This document shows positions 43,119 to 52,793 of a stretch of DNA of 64,000 nt, one piece after another. The notes below the pieces were generated by a model, which saw only the letters and a program-made list of their open reading frames with translations, did no database searches and was not told the origin of the DNA. Positions within the stretch are counted from its first letter, which is position 1; each line of letters opens with the position of its first letter. The position numbers and the translations under genes were made by a program. The DNA comes from Phycomyces blakesleeanus NRRL 1555(-) (Eukaryota > Mucoromycota > Mucoromycetes > Mucorales > Phycomycetaceae): the NCBI RefSeq assembly GCF_001638985.1, contig NW_017265134.1, forward strand, positions 1,550,001 through 1,614,000, written 5' to 3'.

Positions 43119-43707
43119 CCACGATCCAACCACAATCTTCCACGGAGAGGATCTCTCTTAGGTTCATAATATGAGACATCGCTACCCACTCCAATTATTC
43201 TTACCACAACTTACTTGTCATTTTATTGAGTTTCTGAAGAATGACTGGGAACCTGTAGCTCTTCCCATTCATGAGGATCCATGTTCTATTATTGAATATG
43301 GCATTAATAACTTTGGTCATTATTCATTCTCGGACTTCATTTACCCCCCAATAAGCATCAAAAGTGTCTGAATCCTCTTCCAGTTCTCAGAAGGCTTTCC
43401 TACCAAGTGATCTAACATTCTTCAAAGAGGATTTCCAATAACGAGAGAACAAAAAGGCTTTTATAGAGTAGGTAGCAATAGAAAAAATAGATGTGAAGAG
43501 GAGGAAGAGATACAAAGGGAGAAAGACTAGCAGATAATAAAGGTTTTTTGTATGCCAAATCCACCGGTTTTCACATGCCAGAGGAGTCAAGAAACAAAGT
43601 GCCATCACATGACTTTTGTGCCACGTCTTTTATGCCCCGTCTGCCACTGCTTCCTTTGGGGACCTCGGCGGCGTCAAGTCAAGGGGACTGCGTTCCTTGT
43701 ATACACC
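43119..43707. other. Spacer between divergent hydrolase and ORC4 genes, with coding-like minus-strand fragments
   Basis: A minus-strand frame at 43387-43608 encodes a 73-residue sequence with a strong hydrophobic helix. The same frame beyond its TGA reads EEDSDTFDAYWG, and a further piece near 43200-43260 reads MDPHEWEELQ. These look like parts of a small membrane-protein gene, but no consistent splice model emerged. Confidence 0.4.
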
Positions 43708-45540
43708 ATGACCACCAAACGATCGAGTGACAATAATGCTTCTTGTTCAAAGAAAGTTCGTTTTGATATTCCATTAATCCCTATCGATGCAGAAACTGCC
43801 AGCGTACGTCACGAGCTCTTATCGCGTCTATCAGAAATCACCCCTGGACGCCTTCATGGTCTTCAACAACAGTACGATCAGCTGTATCAACTTTTACATC
43901 AGACCACTACTACAGGTGAAAGCAATTCATGTTTGCTGATCGGAAACAGAGGAACTGGAAAATCAATGCTAGTGCGATCCGTATTGGATGACCTGGCTAA
44001 ACTTCAAGACGATCCAAATTTCTGTGTCGTTCGTCTAAATGGAATGACCGCCACCACTGATCGCCTTGCCCTTAATGAAATCGCACGTCAATTAGCTACT
44101 CAGCAAAGAAACCAAGAAGGATCTGCACCCGATCGATCATTTGTAAGATAGAGCTTATTCTCTCTAGACCTGCTCTAATCTAATCTCTTGATAGTCTTCA
44201 TTTTCAGAATCCTTTGAGTATATCTTGTCTCTGCTTAAGGCAGGCAACAAAAAGACTTTGCCAGTTATCTTTATTCTCGATGAATTCGATTTGTTTGCGC
44301 TTCATCCCAAACAGACTTTACTATACAATCTGCTGGATACTGTTCAAAGTGCACAAAGTCCATTAGCTGTGATTGGTCTCAGTTGTCGACTAGTGAGTTT
44401 TCTTTTTTTTTCTTAAAAAAAAAAGCTGTTAATTACGAGCATTAGTATTTGTACAAAGTATCTCATATGGAATTGTAGGACGCATTAGAACTGCTTGAAA
44501 AACGTGTCAAATCGAGATTCTCCCACAGACAAATTTACTTGTTTCCACCAGCAACATTTGGGCAATTCGTAGATGCAGCCAAGGATAATTTAAGGGTCTT
44601 TACAGAAGGACATGCAGAAAACAGTTATAGAGCACGATTTAACAAATCTGTTGAAGTAAGTAGAAGACAAAAGGGTTATGCATGCAATGAACGCCATTCC
44701 AACTTTAATTATTATTATTATTATTATTATTATTGACTATCAAGACATTATTCGAGGAATCTACTATCACAAGTTTGCTGCGTCGTATATTTGATCTTTC
44801 TAAAGATCTTAGAATGTTTTATAAAATTTGTGTAAGAGACTTTCTATGGATTATTTTATGTGCTTTCTTTTCTCTAACCTTACATCTAGTTTGAGCCAGT
44901 TTCTTTATTGAGCCGTGATCAGCCTTTCTTGACAACAATATCGTTTCATCAAGCCAATTTGGCGCAGCGGGCAGATTCCAAATCAGAAATGCTTAAAGGT
45001 AAATCTGAAAAGAATAAATAAGTAGATATGATACAATTATTGACGCCCACTTTTATTGTTATGGAATAGGTGTATCCTTATTGGAACTTGTATTAATTAT
45101 CAGTATGAAGAAATTGATGGAGAAAGATATTGATGCATTCAATTTTCAAATGGTTTATGATGAATATAAAGAGTTCATGAGTCGGACTCAAGTACGTGGA
45201 TTAGGATTTGGTATGAAGCTTTACAAAAAACCGGTTGCTCTCAAGGTAAGACATATTACAATATATACAAGAAGATATAATATACCTCTTAAAATAATAA
45301 TAATGAAAACAAACAAAGAATGAATAAAAGGTTTGTCAATAATTAAATTAAATTATGTGTTAGGCATTTGAAAACCTCCAGAGTTTTGAGCTGGTTTGTC
45401 CTACTGATATTGTTGCAAAATGCCCGAAGGAATACCGAATGACAAAGCTTATGTTGGAAGAGTCCCAGGTGGTTGAAACAGTATTGAAATACAAGGATTG
45501 TCCTTCTATTGTGTACAAGTGGGGAACAGGTGCTGCATAA
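43708..45540 (+). CDS. ORC4: Origin recognition complex subunit 4 (ORC4), 7 exons
   Basis: Exons: 43708-44142, 44195-44392, 44479-44655, 44745-44831, 44890-44998, 45070-45245, 45364-45540, totalling 452 codons plus TAA (human ORC4 has 436). The AAA+ ATPase fold is clear: Walker A GNRGTGKS at residues 79-86 and Walker [12 protein letters not shown] near 169. Sensor and lid segments follow with [20 protein letters not shown]. The winged-helix part holds [20 protein letters not shown] and ends [12 protein letters not shown]4 is part of the six-subunit complex that marks replication origins and loads Cdc6 and MCM. The frame is open upstream to an earlier ATG at 43552, which would add 52 Cys-rich residues. 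I prefer MTTKRSS because the homologous part begins after it. Intron 3 contains an ATT microsatellite. Confidence 0.95.
44706..44735. repeat. ATT microsatellite in ORC4 intron 3
   Basis: About ten ATT/TTA units directly before the acceptor region. Confidence 0.9.
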
Positions 45541-46790
45541 ATTATACAAAAGGAGCTAAAGAAAAGGGTCGCATATTCAAAGGTCCACAATAATGCACCC
45601 CCAGGAATGTAAATATAATAGTAATCGAGTGTTTTTTAGGGGGTTCGCATAATATTAAAGTTTTTTTGACAATATTAGCAGGAATAAAATTGAAGTAGAC
45701 CCAAGTTATCAAAACAAATATAAAACAATAACAATCATAAAGATAAATATTAGCTGGTGGGAAGGATTGTCAAATACCAAATACGTATAGAAATAATAGG
45801 ATATATATCAATGATCCAAATAGTAATCTTATTACTCTTATTTTAAAGAAAACCTTTGAACAGATCCAGTTTTGAAAAGTAAATATCTTATTTTGGTAAT
45901 TAAATTTTATAAAATAGATTTATTGTTGGTTCTCTGAAGACCTGGTTGAGGTTTTAGAGCTTAATCAAAACACTGTATTGAGGGTAATAAATCGGGTCTG
46001 CACAATTTGTGAGATAAACACAGTATGTACTTGCATAAAAATATTAAAACTAAAACACTACCAAGGCACCTATATTTTTGGGCTATTGCACTTGAATTGC
46101 ATATTTTATAAACTATTTAGGCTTAAGAAATATATGTCATTATTTTTGAATACTTAAACGCGAAATTTTGCTTTCGTTTTCTTGCGCCTTTTTTTCTGCT
46201 TTATACACTTCTTGTTCGTTAGTTTAAATGCCTTTATAATCCTTTTCTCGTATTATAAGCATTGATCAACATAAAAAATGTTTAAATATAACAAAGTTTT
46301 ATCATGAAAGCTTGGGGTCAACCTTGAACATCATAAAGCTATTCAATTTTTGTACAAAAATGTACTTTTACAAAGTTTTGATACATTTATAATTATGGCA
46401 AAGCACTGAACCTTTTGAATATATCATATTCTCTAATATAAACATCAGGCTTTAGGATAGTTCAGGTTCCAATACATGTATAGTACCCAATCTATATCTT
46501 TAAAAAGTTGGAATATAAGCATGTAACTTAGACTCTGCCTTTAAATTCTCTGCAAATCTTCTAACTATTTTACAATCCCATCAATTAAAGTCTACTATCC
46601 ATTCAATAAACTGCTTAACTCATTTCTACACATTAATTGTAATATGTAGTAACTAAAAATTTTATAGCGAAGAGTTATATAAAGCTTGAAGGGAGGGGGA
46701 GCTCTACTTCCAAAAAGTATGCTAATTATTTATTATTTATATAGGTCTATGAATTCATCACAAAAAGGATTTGTGTGTGTCTCCGAATGA

Positions 46791-46875
46791 ATTTATGTGT
46801 GTGGGTAGATTTTGTGTGTGTGGGTGGATTTATGTGTGTGTGGGTAGATTTTGTGTGTGTAGGTAGATTTTGTGT
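46791..46875. repeat. Minisatellite, ~19-20 bp unit
   Basis: Four to five units alternating TTTATGTGTGTGGGTAGA and TTTTGTGTGTGTGGGTGGA. Confidence 0.9.
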
Positions 46876-46980
46876 CCCAGACGTGGCACAGCGGAGGTAC
46901 AAATATTAAGAGAGGCAAATTGAATAGTAAGAAAAAGAACGTCTTTATCGATTGATATATATAAACATATTATTCTATCT

Positions 46981-47003
46981 CTTTAATAAATAACACTCTC
47001 ACA
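46981..47003. repeat. 23-bp direct repeat, copy 1
   Basis: CTTTAATAAATAACACTCTC plus ACA, repeated exactly at 47077-47099. Similar TTTTTCTAATAT follows both copies. Confidence 0.9.
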
Positions 47004-47076
47004 GTATCTACTTTTTCTAATATTAAAATACTATACTAAAGCCAGTTCTGAATACTTCGAATATTATTTTAACTTT

Positions 47077-47099
47077 CTTTAATAAATAACACTCTCACA
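47077..47099. repeat. 23-bp direct repeat, copy 2
   Basis: Exact copy of 46981-47003, 96 bp downstream. Confidence 0.9.
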
Positions 47100-48176
47100 T
47101 TTTTTTTCTAATATGGAGATATTAATCCAAAATCAATCATAAATACCTTAATTGCAATGCAGTATAATACTTAAATAAAATATAATTGGAATAAGAGGGT
47201 CAATTACTTGTCATCAAATAATAACAAAAAATTAAAGACTAATTGAAAACTTGTAAAAAAGCAAAAAAGTAAAGTGAAGTAAAATAAAATAATTGATTTA
47301 AATTTCAAATGCCCAGTCTTTTTGGTAGATTGTAGGGCATTTTTGGAACTCAACAGGTCTAAGCTGTTTTTAGTAATTTAAAAACGCCTGGGAGCGTAGC
47401 ATTTTTGTGAGGCTAACAGTTTTTGTCCACCAAAAAAAATGCGGTGGTGTTTTAATATTTTGCTTCTCCTAATGTCGTATAATCAAAAAAACAATATTTT
47501 ATCACTTCGGAATTAGAAGCTTACTTTAGAAAAAAACTTACTAAACTGTCTATTTTTTATGTGCTACAAATAAAGTAGCAAAAAAAGGTCGGCAAGTGAA
47601 AATTAAATAATTGGATTTCACATACAATATTGCACTTTGATATGTGTGTGTTTTTTTAAATAAATAAAAAATAAAAAAATACCTGTATCAATTTATTTAT
47701 TTTTGCTTTATATATAATGTAGAGAGCTAGTTAATAATTTAATAAAAGTAAAAAAAAATGATATGGTATTTACTACTTTGTTTTTATTTATAATTATCAG
47801 CGGTAATAAATTAATATTTAATAAATATTTTGAGTGTTTTTTTTTTGCCAAAGTAGCCTATGGGATACCCACCACAATTGATTGAAGATCAGACTCCACA
47901 ACCAAACACTGGTTCCTACTTGCTAATGAACGTGTCAAGTTAACAATCTCTTGAACTGTTGTTACCCGTGCAAAAGTTTAAATGCCGTCTAGTATTGATA
48001 TAAAAGTATAGCTGTAAACTGTGTAGAATACAAGGCTGGGGTAGACATAGACCTATTAATTAAAGCTTGACAACTTTATTGATAATATATTTTAAACCTA
48101 TCCAATAAATATGGATGAGATTACTATAGAGAATACTTTCTATTTTATTATAATATACAAAATGATTAACTAGTAA

Positions 48177-49772
48177 CTACTCTGTTTTTATGCTATATCC
48201 TTCAACGGTTGCAGCAAGTACACATGCTGCACCAGCGATTCCGATTAAATAAATGAAGTAAACGGATAAGCTATACAAAATGCCTTTCTCCGTGATAGTA
48301 ACTTTCTGTAAAATAGTCAGTATAATCAATAAAAGCGGGCTAAGAATCCAGGCCAATACGATCCATTGTGTTGTACTGTGAGCTTTGTAGTCTGCCCAGA
48401 TACCAACCAGTAGTGAAACCGTTAATCCTCCAAAGCCAGAAAGCATATAAGCCCAGTACTTGTGCTCAGTAAATGTTTTGTAGCCATTATCGGGATAGAG
48501 TGCTTCTTGCTTAACAATTTTATCAAGAAAGCTGTTTTCGTATAAGATATCGTTCAGTCTTGGCATTATTTGTTCAAATAGACTCGAGCTATCGCCCATG
48601 GGATTAATTATAATGTCGTCTTCATCCTTTTGCTTATCATAGTCTTCCGACCCTCTATAGTTGATTGGCTTGTCGTAGTTTTCCGACCCTTCATAGTTGA
48701 TAGGCTTATCATAGTAGATACTAAATGCTGCGATTTGCTTATGTAAAATCCATAGGGAGGTTGTTTGGAGAACAGACATGATCATGTATATTATCATAAT
48801 AACCTTGGCCCATTTATCGCCATCAGCATCAACGCATTCGATAATTGTATAAGCCAGCTGACCAAACGTGATACACATTCCCATATACGAAGTGTTGTCC
48901 AAATAATGCGCTGATTGAAGCTGCTTCAACATAGTAGGAGTCAGGTAACGAGCAGAGTGTGGCTTAACACCTGCTTGGTATTTATGAATCGATCCCGACC
49001 CAGTGATTGTCATATCCTCAGTACATATTAGCTTGTCTTTGTCAGTTTCGATTTCCTCGTCTTTCAAATCAAACCCAAGGTATAAACTACTATTAAGAAT
49101 ACAGTGCTTGACTCTTCTAGCTTGTCTCGGCTTTAATACCAAGAGCACCGCGGCCAAACAAGCAACATTGTCAGGCTCTCTAGGGAGGGTTCTGCCATTG
49201 GCTTGTTCAAATTCTATGATTTCTTCTGTCAGGTTATCGACCTCTTTTTGAAATTCGGCGGGATCTTTATCAGGTTCTTTTTCATTGGGGGTGTAAGTTC
49301 TTATGGAGAGTGCGCCTAGCAACTGAAGAAAGACACATTTTATGGAATCCCAAATATCGCTTAGAAAAACCGCAATCCACGACATTCCTCCTTTTCCTCG
49401 CTTCTTCAAAGCATCTTCTTTCCTTTTAGCAAAGAAATCTTGAAAAATGTCGATTCCAAGGATTTTGTCAGATTCGCATGCTGATAGTATAGCTGTGGTT
49501 GCAGTTCCGATACCCATAGTGGGGTATACAAAAAAAGCTATACGCCAAAATAGAGTATTCTTCTGATCAGTGTCCGGACTTGGTCGAATAGTCATAATGT
49601 GTGTAAAATATCCCAGTACGATGGTCTTTAGAATCGTGTATGTCTTCGTTTTGTTGATTTGATTCGATGATTGGCCTTCTATTGCTTCTTGGATTTCTAT
49701 TGGTGCAGCAAAACATTCTGGTACAATTATGTATAAGAGAGCACAAAGGAAAATAAATTCACGAAAAGACAT
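48177..49772 (-). CDS. Orphan signal-peptide, multi-pass membrane protein (family copy C)
   Basis: An intact single exon of 531 codons. Signal peptide MSFREFIFLCALLYIIVPEC, then FAAPI. It has the same order of motifs as copy A: TYTILKTIVLGYFTHIMTIR, FVYPTMGIGTA, KILGID, KPRQARRVKHCILNSSLYLG, YLDNTSYMGMCITFGQLAYT, MSVLQTTSLWILHKQIAAFS, ILYENSFLDKIV, LLVGIWADYKAHSTTQWIVL and a last helix ending AACVLAATVEGYS. The middle region is longer and more charged than in A. The polar loop holds two and a half copies of YDKPINYEGSEN, an internal tandem repeat unique to this copy. Motif conservation without stop codons suggests selection, so the gene is probably functional. Function unknown. Confidence 0.82.
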   Translation of the reverse strand: MSFREFIFLCALLYIIVPECFAAPIEIQEAIEGQSSNQINKTKTYTILKTIVLGYFTHIMTIRPSPDTDQKNTLFWRIAFFVYPTMGIGTATTAILSACESDKILGIDIFQDFFAKRKEDALKKRGKGGMSWIAVFLSDIWDSIKCVFLQLLGALSIRTYTPNEKEPDKDPAEFQKEVDNLTEEIIEFEQANGRTLPREPDNVACLAAVLLVLKPRQARRVKHCILNSSLYLGFDLKDEEIETDKDKLICTEDMTITGSGSIHKYQAGVKPHSARYLTPTMLKQLQSAHYLDNTSYMGMCITFGQLAYTIIECVDADGDKWAKVIMIIYMIMSVLQTTSLWILHKQIAAFSIYYDKPINYEGSENYDKPINYRGSEDYDKQKDEDDIIINPMGDSSSLFEQIMPRLNDILYENSFLDKIVKQEALYPDNGYKTFTEHKYWAYMLSGFGGLTVSLLVGIWADYKAHSTTQWIVLAWILSPLLLIILTILQKVTITEKGILYSLSVYFIYLIGIAGAACVLAATVEGYSIKTE

Positions 49773-51308
49773 ATTGTTAAAGTGAAAAGAGGTGAGCCAA
49801 AAGAAAACAAAAGTATTATTTTAGGTCAAGTATTTAATACATGTGCGGATATTTGTAAAACCGACTAAAAAATAGCTTGTAGTGAACACAAAAAGTCTGT
49901 ACATATACTATTGCTGCTGTTGTAGCTTTGTGGAGCATTGAGTACAACAGATTGTATATTTTTACATTTCTGAGTCACTGATGTTTCTTTATTTCAGACG
50001 TATTCACACCGTAAATGTACATGGAGTAGTTTCTGATATAAGTTTATAAACAATAGTGCCAGAAATTTAGCTGTCGAGCAACTTATATGCGATGAGCGCT
50101 GCTTATTAGCAACACTTGCAAAGAATGTATTAGACATTGGATTCCATCGATTGAGTACTCATCATATGAAGGGTTGCTCAAAATTTATGAACAGCTTGGA
50201 TGCACAAGCTTTTTCATGCGGCTTGTACTTCAAATCACCATCTTTTGCACAATAGCCTTTTAGCTTTATACCGCAATATACGATCTGATCCATTATCACG
50301 CCCAGAATAGTTGCTTGGGACACAGCTTAATATATGTGAAAGGTTCAACTAAAGAAAAAAGCTATAGTAATATAATCTTAATTCTCTAAATCAACATTTG
50401 GCCATCGTCTTTTATATTAGTTCTCAAACTAATATTTTTTTTCGTCTAGTTTCTTGTTTCTTTTCTTTTGTTTCACTAAAGCTTTGTAGGGTTTTGGGCG
50501 TTTCTAACAGAAACGAAGTTTAAAAAGGCGGCGACGGTACCATTAAAAATATTCAAGCCCACAGGCAAACTCATCAGTAGATTAGGTGATACCACCGTGT
50601 TTAAATCCCATGATTTTATTTTTCAATATATATAAAGCCCTTGACTTATTTCCTCATTTACAACTATTCATAGATCGCTTTTGACTTTGCATTTAATAAA
50701 CATCGTTAATGTCACCAAAAAGCTGAAAAATGCTCCAGATTAACTAAGGATCATGCTCAATGTTCTCTAATGCTGAACAAGATCTATAAGCCATTTGTGA
50801 TCAATATTGTGTACCCCGAACAATTGTACGTAAAATTCAACTTGGAGATACAAAAGAAAAAGCTGAAATGTTAGTTACACAAAAGAAAGAACAATCCAAG
50901 AGCTTCAGTAAAATAAACTTTACTTTAAATCACAAACAAGGTATAAATATGAATATAAGTCTGCAAACACGAAATGCGCTTTTTTCTAGGGATGATATGA
51001 GTGACGTCGTGTAGATTTGCACTAGTACTAAACCATTATTGAACCATTGAAAATTACAAAAGAAAAAGTATTTGCTTTACTTATTATACTGGGGAAGTTG
51101 ACTTATACTAGCATTAAACTATTTGAAAGGATCAACTTATGTTTATGAAATTTCTAAAAGATTAACAAGATTAATTAGTTTATGATTCAGTAAGGAAAAT
51201 ACTTATATTTATTGAATCGGAAATAAATAGGACCAATTTTATTAATTATTCTTATAGGAAAGTAAGCTCTCATAATACATTATTTTGTTTTCTTCTTCTT
51301 CTGATAAT
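49773..51308. other. AT-rich spacer between family copies C and D
   Basis: 1.5 kb without a gene. A degraded helix-turn-helix-like stretch (AICDQYCVPRTIVRKIQLGD) lies near 50790-50850, possibly an old transposase remnant. Confidence 0.45.
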
Positions 51309-52793
51309 TTATATAGGATGCTCTTTTGGATATCCTTCAATTGTAGCCGCTAAAACGCACGTTAATCCACCCGGGACTGCAATGATAGGGAGAAATAGTG
51401 GTATTATGCTCGTTATATTACCATTCATAGAGAAATATGTGATTATTCCGAAAAGAAATGAGCTCAGTATCCAAGATAATACAATCCATTCTGTACTGGT
51501 ATGAATCGTGTAATCAGCCCATATCCCAAGAAGTAGAGAAAGACCAGTTCCTCCAATAATAGATGCTAGGACTGTAGGGTCCATATCATTTGCAGACTCT
51601 ATAGCTTCTTTATTTCCGTACGGAATCATTTCTCGAACAAATTGGTGAAGAAAACTTCCTTGGTAGAGAATATTTCGATGATCACGGACCTTGCTTTCTG
51701 GATGACTTTTAGATTCGCGCTTTGTTGATTTTATTGTTCCATTAGAGCTAGATTCGTTGAAGCCACTTGTGTTATTTAACTTTGTGTAAGTGATATCCGA
51801 CTTGTAATGGATACTAAAAGCCGTTTTTTGGGTATGCAATGCAATTAGGGAGCCTGTTTGAAGTATGGACATGATTGTGTATATTATCATGATAAGCTTT
51901 GACCATCTGTCTCCTCGACCACCTATGCACTCGTAAATAATATACATGATCTGCATTACAGTAACACATCTTTCTGTATAGGAAGTCTCGTCTAAACGGT
52001 AAGTTGCCATAAGTTCATCAAGCATGTCGGTGGATAAATAACGAACGACCTTTGGAAAAACAATCTTTTGATATCTGCACATTGCTCCTGAACCAGCGAT
52101 TTTCATATTTTCAGATTCGTTTGAATTGATTTCTACCAAGGCTGTGTCGAATAATAGATCAAATCCAATGTACAAGCTGGTATTAACAATACAATGCTTT
52201 ATCTTCCTGCCTTTATCGGGACCCATGGTGTGAAGGAGTGCGGCGAGGTATGGAGCATTATCGTATTCTTTTATTTCGAGTTGCTGGTTCGTTTTGGTGT
52301 ACTCCACAAGCCAGTCTCTTAAATGTCTTATTCTTTGCCGTAGATTGTCATAATCTGATATTAATAGTTTGGTCTCTGACGTGTCATCCTTCTCTATCGA
52401 TGATGACGCAAGGCTTTCTTCATAGAGACTCGATTTATTTATGGCTTTTAACCTTTCGTATTCCTCCAGGGATTTTTTAAAAGTATCTATCCCAAGGTAT
52501 GCGTCTGCATGGTATGCTGAGCTGATGGATTCAGAGGCCATCCCAATTCCTAGCGTTGGGTATGCAAGAAAAAGTATTCGTGTTATGGCTGTTAGGGGTT
52601 TTTTTGCACTAGAACTAGGTCTGATGGTCAGTGTGTGTAGTAGATATGCCAGAACAACGGTTTTTATAATTGAAAATATTCTTGTTTCTTGGTATGTTGG
52701 AGTTCTTCCTTGCTGTAACGGTGGTGCGTAACATTGTTGTACACAAAGGAATAATAATATGAAAATGAATTGTTTTTTATTTCTTTTGACCAT
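51309..52793 (-). CDS. Orphan signal-peptide, multi-pass membrane protein (family copy D)
   Basis: A single exon of 494 codons from the ATG at 52793, chosen because it begins a signal peptide (MVKRNKKQFIFILLFLCVQQ, then CYAPP). The frame is open 16 codons further upstream. It is the most divergent intact member: IFSIIKTVVLAYLLHTLTIR, LFLAYPTLGIGMA, YLGID, GRKIKHCIVNTSLYIGFDL, YRLDETSYTERCVTVMQIMY, MSILQTGSLIALHTQKTAFS, LYQGSFLHQF, LLLGIWADYTIHTSTEWIVL and CVLAATIEGYP. The block between the second helix and KHCIVN is shorter and unlike A-C. Function unknown. Confidence 0.8.
   Translation of the reverse strand: MVKRNKKQFIFILLFLCVQQCYAPPLQQGRTPTYQETRIFSIIKTVVLAYLLHTLTIRPSSSAKKPLTAITRILFLAYPTLGIGMASESISSAYHADAYLGIDTFKKSLEEYERLKAINKSSLYEESLASSSIEKDDTSETKLLISDYDNLRQRIRHLRDWLVEYTKTNQQLEIKEYDNAPYLAALLHTMGPDKGRKIKHCIVNTSLYIGFDLLFDTALVEINSNESENMKIAGSGAMCRYQKIVFPKVVRYLSTDMLDELMATYRLDETSYTERCVTVMQIMYIIYECIGGRGDRWSKLIMIIYTIMSILQTGSLIALHTQKTAFSIHYKSDITYTKLNNTSGFNESSSNGTIKSTKRESKSHPESKVRDHRNILYQGSFLHQFVREMIPYGNKEAIESANDMDPTVLASIIGGTGLSLLLGIWADYTIHTSTEWIVLSWILSSFLFGIITYFSMNGNITSIIPLFLPIIAVPGGLTCVLAATIEGYPKEHPI

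Larger units (their letters stand above)
45541..48176. other. 2.6 kb AT-rich region without recognised genes
   Basis: Contains a ~20-bp minisatellite (46791-46875) and a 23-bp direct repeat (46981-47003, 47077-47099). A 36-codon minus-strand open piece near 47870-47980 reads TVQEIVNLTRSLASRNQC but is isolated and I cannot identify it. Confidence 0.5.

Noticed and set aside
44950..44985. tRNA-like TTGGCGCAGCGGGCAGATTC
   Set aside because: It lies inside an ORC4 exon (coding NLAQRADSK) and no matching acceptor stem or T-loop is present.
46876..46905. GACGTGGCACAGCGGAGGTA, resembling an A-box of a tRNA or SINE head
   Set aside because: No B-box or A-tail at the right distance. No SINE structure could be traced.
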